Assembly: GCA_015179045.1 (NCBI GenBank)
Contig: WHUZ01000030.1
Coordinates: forward strand, 124,001 to 188,000
Direction of reading: 5' to 3'
Source: Kalaharituber pfeilii
Taxonomy: Eukaryota; Ascomycota; Pezizomycetes; Pezizales; Pezizaceae
DNA: 64,000 nucleotides
Made by a program: the position numbers and the translations under genes. The notes under the pieces are model-generated. The model was not told where the DNA came from. It saw only the letters and a program-made list of their open reading frames with translations, and did not search any database. Below are positions 23,774 to 33,509 of this stretch, one piece after another (the first letter of the stretch is position 1; every line of letters begins with the position of its first letter).

Positions 23774-24809
23774 AACTCTGAGAATGTCTGCGATGTCGTC
23801 ATGATATTTCGTCTGACTCAAGTACCATCAAGACTGGAAGGTCCGTACTTAGCTATGGCATCCTATGTAAGTCATGCCTCTAGGCAGACCTTGATTATTA
23901 AGCGTAGGCGAATATGACACTCGGTGACTATGTATACAAGTATAGAGCTTAGTTCATGGATCCATGTTTAGAATTGTCACAGGTCCGGAAGTGCTCGAGC
24001 GACTTTTTTGCCGTATCCGGGAAACATTGGTAAGCCAGATACCGAAGAGTCTAGCCCATTGAAATGTACAACTGCACGTGAGCTAACTCGGTTATCAAAG
24101 GTATATCCTGTAATATCTCGCCCATATGTTCATAACCGGAGCGTTATGGCACAAATTAATCGGAATCAGAATTCACGGAATGAAAGTTGGGCCATAGTGT
24201 TATGTACCAAATGAGTGTTCTTCCCCTGCGGCTACCTACATGTCCATATACGTATGATAATAATACAGAATGAGGTTAATTATCCTTGTTATTTTATTTA
24301 CCGTGCGAAGCGAGACTCACCCAGAGACTATTTAAGGTTTGACAGTGCTGATGCTGCATCACGTAGGACAAATTGAAATTTGACAGGAAAGTCATCACGA
24401 GGCAATCACAACGCGTGCTGAAGTATCTGACCGGGCTGCTTACAATGCTTAGTAAGAGCTACTTTCGAAACTCGCCTGGTGTGGGTTGAACGGCTAGAAT
24501 ATATTTTAACAACAAGATGAGCATGAGAGTTCTATAGTCTAGTGCGTTCAGGTCCAATCTTGCCACGTGAACTGGAATATATTTCGGTCTGGCAACCTAG
24601 GGATATAGTACTTCATTCCACATAAGATATTTACAACCGGATCGTGTGTTGCTTGTGCCGGTACCATGAGTGGAACAACATGTAGTCACGTATACAGCTA
24701 TTTGCTAGACTTAGCAATACTCCTATTACGGTATGACTAGCAGTAAAACGTGCTATGCATGCAGATAGATTACAGAACTAGGTTAGTAGATAGCTGCATA
24801 TGTGTGGAA
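23771..24809. other. Intergenic, nothing recognised
   Basis: No gene or element recognised. A 68-codon open frame at 24008-24214 is treated as chance. Confidence 0.45.
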
Positions 24810-24821
24810 TCAGGAGGGAAT

Positions 24822-24896
24822 TCTCGCCATAGCCCTTAGGGCGGCATGCGAGTACTGATATATATTAAATTAAAAAAAAAAAAAAAAAAAAAAAAT
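24822..24896 (+). mobile_element. Short hairpin-tail retroposon
   Basis: TCTCGCCATAGCCCTTAGGG, CGGCATGCGAGTACTGATAT and an A-tail, flanked by perfect TCAGGAGGGAAT copies (24810-24821, 24897-24908). CTCGC pairs with GCGAG and GCCC with GGGC. Confidence 0.9.
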
Positions 24897-24908
24897 TCAG
24901 GAGGGAAT

Positions 24909-25713
24909 AGAACGTTAGAAAGTAACTCTTAGAGGCATATATGACCTGGGACTTCATGTTGTATGCGCGTAAAATGCAACTCTCATTCAACTGTTCGTCA
25001 CTGCAGCTGTTTGATTGAGATACCCAGATCATCCTGATGTACTGATTGGCATAGGGCATTCAGCCCTCAATATCCAGTCTGTTAAGCCCCTACCCACACC
25101 TTCATAGACTGTGGAAAGCTACCGACTATATATATATATCCTTTCTAAACAGGATTCCGCTGACATAACATGGAGTTTAGGGTTAGCTTCCGGCAGTCAG
25201 GACTTAGGCCTGAGCTCAGGGTTACAGCTGACTACGCAGGAGGCAAGATGGCTGGCCGGTTGTGCAACATATATGGCCTGACTCGGGAAAAACAGACTAT
25301 ACTGGGAACTGCGTTTTGCCAGAAAGAATAATCACTAAAGGGCGTGAGGTCTGGAGGTTCATACGAAGGTGCTGTGCATGAGTCCCCAGATCATTGTAAG
25401 AGGGGAATATGACAAGCTGGCCCTTTCTCATCGCTCTCTTCTGTGAAGCTGCAATCTTACGCATTTATATGTATGTGCAATTTGCAAACTAAGATGCAGA
25501 AGGTTCTTTTCAACAGAACTTCAGGATCTATGCTAACAGCTTTAGTAAGCCCATGATATTACAACTCCTCGACAACATAACACTCGGCCCTTGTCATCTT
25601 TTACATCTAATTATGTGGCCATTTATTTGCAGCATCCTCGAACACATATCAAACCAATTTACCCAGAACTACGCTACGCCAGAGGGATGAATATTTGAGA
25701 AGCGGGCAGAGGG
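24909..25713. other. Intergenic, nothing recognised
   Basis: No gene, RNA or element recognised in this stretch. Confidence 0.45.
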
Positions 25714-25724
25714 AGTACTACCTA

Positions 25725-25789
25725 TGCCCCGCCATGACGAACAGCTGTATGCAGGGCTACGTGACATTAAGAAAAGAAAGAAAAAAAAT
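25725..25789 (+). mobile_element. Short hairpin-tail retroposon, second version
   Basis: CCCCGCCATGACGAACAGC, TGTATGCAGGGCTACGTGAC, ATTAAG and an A-rich, G-interrupted tail. Flanks share AGTAC (25714-25718, 25790-25794) and then drift, so the duplication is weak and the 5' end may start slightly earlier. Confidence 0.6.
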
Positions 25790-26172
25790 AGTACCCAGTT
25801 CATAAATTTGTCGACTTAGCTATACTCCTAGTGTTTGCCAGCTATAATATACTAACGTCGGAGACCTGGTGCTGTTTTCTACCTCTGGATTGACCACCTC
25901 CCTCGCGCTTTGCAGCCTGAAATTACTTTTCGATGGTTTTGCTGCACTGTACTTCAATTCCCAATTTTTGAGTTGCATGAAACACTAACGTATCCATGTT
26001 TGGACAACATGGTCGTAAACTTGTTCCTTACTAATTGAAAACAAAAGCTCTTAACCACTCGCATCTAAGATGTATGCCATTACGTATTATTTGAAGAGAT
26101 ATAACAATTGGCTTTCTCGGCCCATCATATGAGTTAGCACTTATTTTCAGCAACTTGAGCCCGGTGATATAG

Positions 26173-26229
26173 CTCGTCATAGCCCATAGGGCGGCATACG
26201 AGTAATGATATATATATATATTAAAAAAA
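26173..26229 (+). mobile_element. Short hairpin-tail retroposon
   Basis: CTCGTCATAGCCCATAGGGC, GGCATACGAGTAATGATATA, a (TA)n stretch and seven A, flanked by perfect GGTGATATAG copies (26163-26172, 26230-26239). Confidence 0.88.
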
Positions 26230-26239
26230 GGTGATATAG

Positions 26240-27272
26240 TTTATGCTTGCACCACCCCTTATTTCAAGTATTACAAGTCTCTGACATCATATTCTTATAT
26301 AGATAAGATTTACAGGACTTAAGATCCAGGAGAAGATGAATTCTTCATGCGTAGTGGCTGAGGTTTAGTCTATTTGTTCCAAAGTCTCAACTGCCAGGCT
26401 ATTTGATAATTCTAAGATTCTGGTATTCTCTATATGCTAGGTTCTTGAATATCTGATACATGGAATGAATTATGCATATTTGTAGCTCCAAAGCTGGTTG
26501 CATATTTTTGGGACCACTCGCCTAACTATTTGGTGGTGGGAAGGAGATCGAGGACGATATCAGAGATGCGCAGACTGCAGACAGACTTCCCATGGGCGCA
26601 GATTCACAGACCCAAGTCCCCAGTCCAGAGTCTGCGGCAAACCTATTCCCATGGCAACCACAAATCAGATTCTCAGATTCTCAATTTGTCAGCACCACAC
26701 GTTCCAGCGCCACTACAAAGGCAAGAACTTTATGCACCTATTATTGCATGCAAAATTATCTACACCTAATGCTCACACAACTACAACTTTTTAGCACTTT
26801 TGAATGGCAATAAAGACATTGCCAGGGAGTGTGGCCTTGTGGGTTTGCTGTAATGCTGCTTAAGTCAAATGAAATCATCTTCATCGTTGTCGCTTGATTT
26901 GAAGGCCCAATAGACTCAAGCTAATGATTAATAGAAGAGCTTCTTAATCATCTGTATGAGTGGAGATATTTTGGCGTAGATGTATATTTCGGTGTAGATT
27001 TATCGGGATTGCCATATTTAGGTTGAGGTTAGATATGCAAATTTATAAGATATGCAGGTTTAATTTTATGTTGCCTACTCGCTGGTTCAAAAGTAATCGG
27101 AAACTGCATAATGCATACGCAATATGCGCTCTTTGCGATGGCGCAGTATGCAACTGTTAGGTTGTACTAGTATCAAGGAATGGTTGTGGCTCCTGCTCAT
27201 GAGATACGTAGGTAACGATTGAGTTCAAGATGATGGCCAAGAAAAATGAGGAAGATACAGTACGGAGTACTA
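26240..27272. other. Intergenic, nothing recognised
   Basis: Overlapping short frames at 26.5-26.8 kb have no family features. No element ends were found. Confidence 0.45.
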
Positions 27273-27790
27273 CTAGTACTAAAATAAGTATTTGGACAGG
27301 GGATATACGCATATTTATGCGCTATGCAGTTTTCGGCATAAACTAGCATATTTTGGTATGCTGGCTGTTGATAGCTATGAGACTAGTCCAAATGTTATGA
27401 TAGATGTCCAAATTTCATTATGTAAGAAAGTATTTGGACAGCTGACATAATGAAATTTGGACAGCTGATATAATGATTTTGAGTTCAGAAAGGTAGTACT
27501 TCGAAGGCCATGTCAGAGGATGTTTCAGAGGTCATTCTGATGACTATTTTCGAGAGCTGTTCTGGAGTATTTTGAAGACTATTTTCGAGGCTATTCCAGA
27601 GGCTATTTTGTGGAGGCTGTTCCATGAGCTGTGTCCGGAGACTGTTCCATGGGCTGTGCCCGGAAGCTGTTCCAAGCGCTGACATGTTGAAATGGATAGC
27701 TGACATAATGAATTTGGACTTTCACATCTATTCTTTTCTGCCAAGCATGCGAAGATATGCTAGTTTGTGCCGAATACTGCATGGCCCCAT
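27273..27790. mobile_element. CTAG-ended TA element, right end lost
   Basis: The left end CTAGTACTAAAATAAGTATT, TGGACAGGGGATA matches the complete element at 30465-30695, and is preceded by TA (27271-27272). Subterminal sequence (GCATAAACTAGCATAT) recurs inverted at about 27745-27775, after which homology stops. The middle (27490-27690) is a degenerate 12-base array of GGAGGCTGTTCC type. Confidence 0.65.
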
Positions 27791-27940
27791 AGGAAGTCAT
27801 CCATTGATCATGTATTATTCCCTCTATTTCCGCCCGTGCTGGAGGGAGATTGATAAGTAATCCGATATTGTTTCGGCTGGCCTGCCAGCAGCCTCAGCGA
27901 CAAGACACAATTGCATGTTGTAACATTGCTACCGGTAGCC

Positions 27941-28022
27941 AGTTTCAAAAGTATTCGGACGCCTGACTAATCCATATTATGCACTATATGGATTAGTCAG
28001 GCGTCCGAATACTTTTGAAACT
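27941..28022. mobile_element. 82-bp perfect hairpin, MITE-like
   Basis: Perfect 37-base arms (27941-27977 and 27986-28022), beginning AGTTTCAAAAGTATTCGGAC, around an 8-base loop. It contains the GTATTCGGAC-type motif of the neighbouring elements and is probably a very recent miniature element. No target duplication can be assigned with certainty. Confidence 0.75.
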
Positions 28023-28373
28023 AAACACTTCAATTCTTGACGTGAGGTTCGAAACGTCACAGACAAGCAAAGGTCACAAGGTCTGTATCACCAAACCTGC
28101 AGAATAACTCATGAAGGTGGCCGCAGACTATGCACGTTTTGCGCGCAAGTAAGCTGGGAATACAATAATATCGACGATGGTATTCTGAACTAACTCGCTT
28201 CATACAAGACTCAGCTGAGCTACTTGGAGCATATTAAGAGACTTCTGTCCTACGACAAGAGTACTAGTACAGGTTGGAGTCACACTTGCAAATGTTGTAC
28301 AACTCTCAACACTGTCTCATTGTGAAACTGCCGGTTTCTCTTTTACGTTAATGGGTACATCGTAGACTCTATA

Positions 28374-29648
28374 CTAGCCGAAAAAATAATAAGTATCCAG
28401 ACAGGGGATAAATGCAAACTATGCGGTATGCAGCATTTGCTCTAAACTAGCATATGTTCGTATGCTTGGCAGTGGATATCCATGAGACTAGATCAATTTT
28501 GTAATACTAGCCAGTAAAATATGTATTCGGACAGGGGTACTAATGCACATTATGCGCTATGTCCGAATACATATTTTACTAGCTACTGTAGTAGATTGTT
28601 CCAATTTTATTATGTCAGAAGTATCTGGACAGCTGACATAATGAATTTGGGCAGCAGCAGAATAAACACAAGAACAAGGTAGTAGATACAAGGACGGGAG
28701 GCAAAAAAGGTCTACGTAAAAACTCAAGTATCATACTTAGTAAGATAATAATATTCTCATAGGTGCTGAAATAACCCCCTAGAAAAGAGCAGCTATTGGG
28801 CCTATATTAAGATATTCGCATACCAAATAGCCCAATATTGCTTTATCAATAAAAACAATATCTACAACAATGAAGATATTGGAATCAACATGCACTGACA
28901 TCATTGAGAATGCAGTTTTAAGAGCTTCACATATGTATCAGCTACAAATCTTGAAGTTGTGATAAAGTGCAGATGAGAGTGCTTAGGTCACTACTGCTTG
29001 TTTTCACTGCTATTGTAGTGCTCTTCTGTAGCCTGTTCCGAAGGCTATTTGAGTAGCTGTTAACATTCTACAAGCAGCTGTTGGAGCAGCTGCTTAAGGT
29101 GTCCCGGAGGCTGTTCTGAGGCTGTTCCGGAGGTCGTTCCGGAGGTTGTTCCGGAGGCTACTTCGGAGGCCGTTTCGGAGGCCGTTTGAGCTCGAACAGC
29201 TGCTCGAACAGTATTTCAATGTTCTCTGGAACAGCCTCTGGAACAGCTCTTGGAATTAGCCTTGGAAAAGCTTCTAGAAAAGCCCTGAAGAGCAGTCTTG
29301 AAATCTTAGGACCTATTAGAATGGTAAGTTTTGATCATTACAATGCCTGAACCTGTGCTTATCATGGTTGCCTACAGTGCCATTTTTATATTCCTAGTAG
29401 AGGACTTATATCTATTTTTCTTGTTCTGATACGTAGGTATAGGACTTTTGGTATTGCAAGTTCCAAATTCATTATGTCAGCTGTCCAGGTACTTCTGATA
29501 TAATAAAATTAGACACTATCCACGAAATTTGGACTGGTCTCATAAACATCCACAGCCAAGCATACGAAAATATGCTAATTTATGCCAATTACTGCATAGC
29601 GCATAATATGCAGCTATCCCCTGTCCGGATACTTATTTTTTCGGCTAG
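28374..29648. mobile_element. 1.27-kb CTAG-ended TA element, non-autonomous
   Basis: Ends are inverted repeats starting CTAGCCGAAAAAATAA, then GTATCCAGACAGGGGATA (left) and the G variant (right), flanked by TA (28372-28373, 29649-29650). Subterminal inverted homology extends beyond 100 bases. A smaller element is nested at 28507-28586. The right half (about 29025-29310) holds a 12-base array of GGAGGCTGTTCC units that then switches to the inverted orientation. No intact transposase is seen. Resembles Tc1/mariner derivatives. Confidence 0.8.
28507..28586. mobile_element. 80-bp MITE nested in the 1.27-kb element
   Basis: Inverted ends with GTAAAATATGTATTCGGACA and CTAG near the tips; the flanking dinucleotides are TA on the left and decayed on the right. 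Its sequence is related to its host element (GACAGGGG next to the left repeat). Confidence 0.65.
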
Positions 29649-30464
29649 TATTCCACCTTCTCGCGCCATCAGGATAGGCATGTAGAGTACGGTACACCGT
29701 ATACATGAGGGACAGATGGCAACTACAGTAGCAGGGTATGGTGTTCGATGCCCACGAATTATAGGCGAAGTGGAGCCACTACAATGCATGTAAACTTTGT
29801 GCCAGCGTGAAGCAACTACTCTAGCGCAGCGCATGCATATGCACAGGTAATTTCAAATTGACGTTGACCCCCCACTTTCCCAGTTAACCCCACTCAACAT
29901 CCCAAGCACAATCCGACGTCAACATGGGCAGCAGGCACTTGTTCCAGGAGCGAAATAAGACGTCGGACAAAATTTCTCCGAATTTACATGGGATCATGGC
30001 CGCTTTCGGCAATGAGTTAGAACTGGGAAATGATTATATATTACAATGTTCTACTTCTGACCGGTCGCAGTGACTGATCCTTCGTGATATATATGATATC
30101 CTCTAACAATTGATCAAACATTGACTAGATTTACTTGGCTAGCGACAACATCGGACCGACGTTGGATATTAACGGATGCGGCAAGGGACGATGTACGGAG
30201 AACTGGCAGAAGAGCAATTTCCACCTTCCGATTTCGGAATGGTAGGTCTTGGCGCAAAATTGCAAGCTATGCATTGATATGCAGCAACATGCATCGCCGA
30301 ATTTTAGTTGCATAACATAGTTCATTCATTACAGTTCAGCTGGTAATTTTCAATTTCCTATATGTAGAAGAATTCTAAGGTTTATATATAACCTCACTTG
30401 GAAGTCAAAATCTAATATTAAATAAAGCAGGTCCCGGAAGCCTACTATGCTCTCTTATACCGTA
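29649..30464. other. Intergenic, nothing recognised
   Basis: No gene or element recognised between the two CTAG-ended elements. Confidence 0.4.
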
Positions 30465-30695
30465 CTAGACAGAAAAATAAGTATTTGGACAGGGGATAAA
30501 TCATCTTTTTGCGCCATGCAGTTCGGCAGAAACTAGCATATCTTCGCATGCTTGGCAGAAAAGAATAGTGTAAAAGTCCAAATTCATTAAGTCAGCTGCC
30601 AAATTTCATCACGACAGCTGTCCAAATACTTTCTTACATGCATGGCGCATAAATATGCATTTATCCCCTGTCCAAATACTTATTTTTCTGTCTAG
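30465..30695. mobile_element. 231-bp CTAG-ended MITE, complete
   Basis: Perfect terminal inverted repeats of 37 bases starting CTAGACAGAAAAATAAGTAT, then TTGGACAGGGGATAAAT, flanked by TA (30463-30464, 30696-30697). The best preserved copy of the family in this window. Subterminal motifs (GCATATCTTCGCATGC, GTCCAAAT) are shared with the elements at 27273 and 28374. Confidence 0.9.
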
Positions 30696-31731
30696 TACCC
30701 TCTCTGACATTATTTCTGCCGTTGCTGTTACCTTTATCTCTACCTTTGCCTCAGATATTGCATGCTCAAACTGTAAGAAATCACATACTCAAGAAACCAG
30801 AGATTATATACTCAAGCTGTAAGAAACTGCGGTTCGTATAAGCTGTAGAATAGCTTTACAGCTAGAAATTGAAGACTACAAGCTGAACTACAATATACAA
30901 AATGTCTATGCAACTCAAATTCAACCCTGCATACGAGTGCATAAACTGCATTATGCGCCAAGACCACTTTTCTGAAAACGGAAGGTTGAAATTACTTTTC
31001 TGCCAGTCCTCCGTACTATCGAAATCTTTCCTAGCTTTATGATATTAAACAGGCCTAGACGCGCATTGCAGAATAGGTCCAGATCACTCTCGGCTTAATC
31101 AATGCCGGAGATGACAGTACTAGGAATTGGCTGAATAGGTCTGCGGAATATCCGTGTACTAGTACATGTATTCAGGTTATGCATACTCATTGCTAACGGC
31201 ATCAAGAAACTCCATCCAGCTTTCTTGTTATGGGGATTTTACTACTTTTCACTAATGCAATGGCAACATTAGTTGCTTTCTGCGAGCCGACCCGGGTAGT
31301 CTAGTTGGACCGAGTACTAGACTAGTATGTTCACTATAGCAAGTTTTTAGGCGGTACATGCCACCCAAAGCTCTCTATTGGAATAGCATATATCCATAGA
31401 GGAATTCTGGGGCTATCTAATGTTATCAATTCCAATCGTGCTGAACTATGCGAGAGCGGGAATTGAGATTAACAATATCGCTAGAACCAACTTGAAATAC
31501 TTCATTAAGTTTAATTACGATGGAGCTAGATTGTCTGTACTTCCACTGATATTAGACATCCTTGGTTGTACTAAGCCCACTACTATTAACAAAAAAAATC
31601 ATAATATGCATCCACAATTCTCCCAAGAACAAGCTTATGCAAACGCCTCCAACTCTTCGTCCCAACAGGGGGTTGAAGAACAATTCTTTACCTGACTCGA
31701 TTCCATTTTCTAGAGGCTGGTTTGGGTGTTA
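30696..31731. other. Intergenic, nothing recognised
   Basis: A 91-codon open frame at 31420-31695 (plus strand) has no recognised features. No element ends found. Confidence 0.4.
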
Positions 31732-32062
31732 CAGGTGACCCTGGCTATAATGAAACTCTTGATAGTGAAATCCTGACTATAGTGAAGGAATGTGTGAGAT
31801 CGTTTGCGCACGCAGCTAAAACGCCCTGGCTACAGTGAAAAGAAGCGCAGTAGTGAAAGTGAAGAACTTTTCAGGACTAATTAATTCAGCTACTGGTAAA
31901 GTCTACTTGCTATAGTGAAATACCAGGGGGATAGCCCCAGTACTGCCTTATGTAATAGGCTTAGCAAAGTGGTGATTTAAATCAAGATATTTCAAAAAAG
32001 AAAAAAAAAACTTTTAGTGTATCTGACTGCTTCAATATCAGGAGAGTCCGACAGTACAAGTA
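31732..32062. mobile_element. CAGGTGACC-ended TA element, right end missing
   Basis: Preceded by TA, it begins CAGGTGACCCTGGCTATAAT and repeats CTATAGTGAA-like units, as in the complete copies at 33032 and 33344. Homology fades after about 31890 and no matching right end is found before the next element. Confidence 0.6.
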
Positions 32063-32501
32063 CAGTTGACCCCTGGCTATAATGAAGGCCATGAATCCGC
32101 CCAATTTTCTTCACTACAACCAGTTTAATTTTCACTCTAGCATGGGCAGTTTCTTTACCTGTGTACTTGGGTATGACATGTATAAGTGGAAAACGCCGAT
32201 TTAGATTTAGATAGCGTACTGACTGGGTTAAGAGCAGAGGAAGCGGCTGGTGATACCCTGGCCTAGAGACTGGTTCTACAGAGCGCCGGTAACCTTTCTA
32301 GTAATGACGACGGTACTGAAGAACCCTGACGAGAGAAATTTTAGGCTCTTGATGAAGGTTTGGAATTCTAGCAAATTTATGCACTAAGTCGGCGCTTTCC
32401 ACTTAAACATGCCATACCCAAGTACACAAAGAATCTCGCCCATCCCTTCACTATAGCCTGGTTTTCACTAAAAGAAGGTTCATTGTAGACAGGGTCACCT
32501 G
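32063..32501. mobile_element. 439-bp CAGGTGACC-type element with interior sequence
   Basis: Left end CAGTTGACCCCTGGCTATAA, right end (inverted) CAGGTGACCCTGTCTACAAT, flanked by TA (32061-32062, 32502-32503). Subterminal GTACTTGGGTATG with GTGGAAA and CGCCGA is found at both ends, inverted. The central ~150 bases are unique and partly open for translation, so this may be an internal-deletion derivative of a longer transposon. Confidence 0.7.
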
Positions 32502-32503
32502 TA

Positions 32504-33031
32504 CTATGTAACTAGACTCCTCGACCTGGGTGTCCCCCACCATACCCAAGCACCCATTACCTGTGCACTACAACACACCTCCTCCGGATTGTTCCCCTAG
32601 CAGTGATTGTGGCACTCCACCATGCCCATGATTTCAGGAACTGCAAAGTTGGGACATGCAAGTGTAGAGTACAACTAAACTGAATGTGGGGTATCACAGC
32701 TTCAGGCATGCATGCTCATTGGTGCACAAAAAGCAACCATTAATTGGGCGAATATAAGGGGAGCATATGCAACCTTACACCTATAGATCATTACATCAAT
32801 GCTGCCCAGCTTGCTACTTTCGATAATGGCTTGTAATGCAACTTTTGCTAGGGCCCGCGGTCAGTCGCTCTGCACATTCCTAAGAGGGTATGTACTATAC
32901 TTTAACCTGTAGTTAAGCAAAAGGTCCAGCAATGTATTTCCCCATACTTGTGCAGCTTGTGATAAAAAGCAGCATGAGTAGGCATGTAGAACACGATATT
33001 ATAGTAATCACACAGTTATACATGTCAACTA
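32504..33031. other. Intergenic between TA elements, nothing recognised
   Basis: No gene recognised. The 86-codon frame at 32932-33192 runs into the next element and is not credible. Confidence 0.4.
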
Positions 33032-33205
33032 CAGGTGACCCTAGCTATAATGAACCTCTTTTTAGTGAAAACCTGGCTATAGTGAAGGGATGGGCGAGCT
33101 TCTTTGTCTACACAGGTGAAGAAAGTGCCCTCGCTATAGTAAAAACTGGTTATACTGAAGTAAATCGGTCGGATTCTTGGCCTTCATTATAGCCAGGGTC
33201 ACCTG
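33032..33205. mobile_element. 174-bp CAGGTGACC-ended MITE
   Basis: Ends CAGGTGACCCTAGCTATAAT and the inverse of CAGGTGACCCTGGCTATAAT, flanked by TA (33030-33031, 33206-33207). Internal GGCTATAGTGAA units. It shares its right TA with the next element. Confidence 0.85.
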
Positions 33206-33207
33206 TA

Positions 33208-33341
33208 CTCACAACAGCACCGCACAGGTACATTAATTCAGTTACGTGCATTCAGACGCTTACAATGGTTACTTGTATCCGGGAATCAAGCGTCTGAATG
33301 CACGTAACTGAATTAATGTACCTGTGCGGTGCTGTTGTGAG
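33208..33341. mobile_element. 134-bp perfect-arm hairpin element
   Basis: Arms 33208-33261 and 33288-33341 are perfectly inverted (54 bases, starting CTCACAACAGCACCGCACAG) around a 26-base loop, with TA on each side (33206-33207, 33342-33343). Together with the adjoining element ends the perfect palindrome is 80 bases per arm (33182-33261 and 33288-33367). Likely a separate TA miniature element. Confidence 0.75.
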
Positions 33342-33343
33342 TA

Positions 33344-33509
33344 CAGGTGACCCTGGCTATAATGAAGTCCAGGAATCCAACCGGTTTTCTTCACTATAAC
33401 CAGTTTTCACTATAGCAAGGGCGCCATTGTAAACAAAAGAATCTCGCCCATCCCTTCACTATAGCCAGGTTTTCACTAAAACGAGGTTCATTGTAGCCAG
33501 GGTCACCTG
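33344..33509. mobile_element. 166-bp CAGGTGACC-ended MITE
   Basis: Starts CAGGTGACCCTGGCTATAAT after TA and ends with the inverse repeat at 33509; the right flank is TG instead of TA. It is inverted relative to 33032-33205, with about 85-90% identity by eye. Confidence 0.85.
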
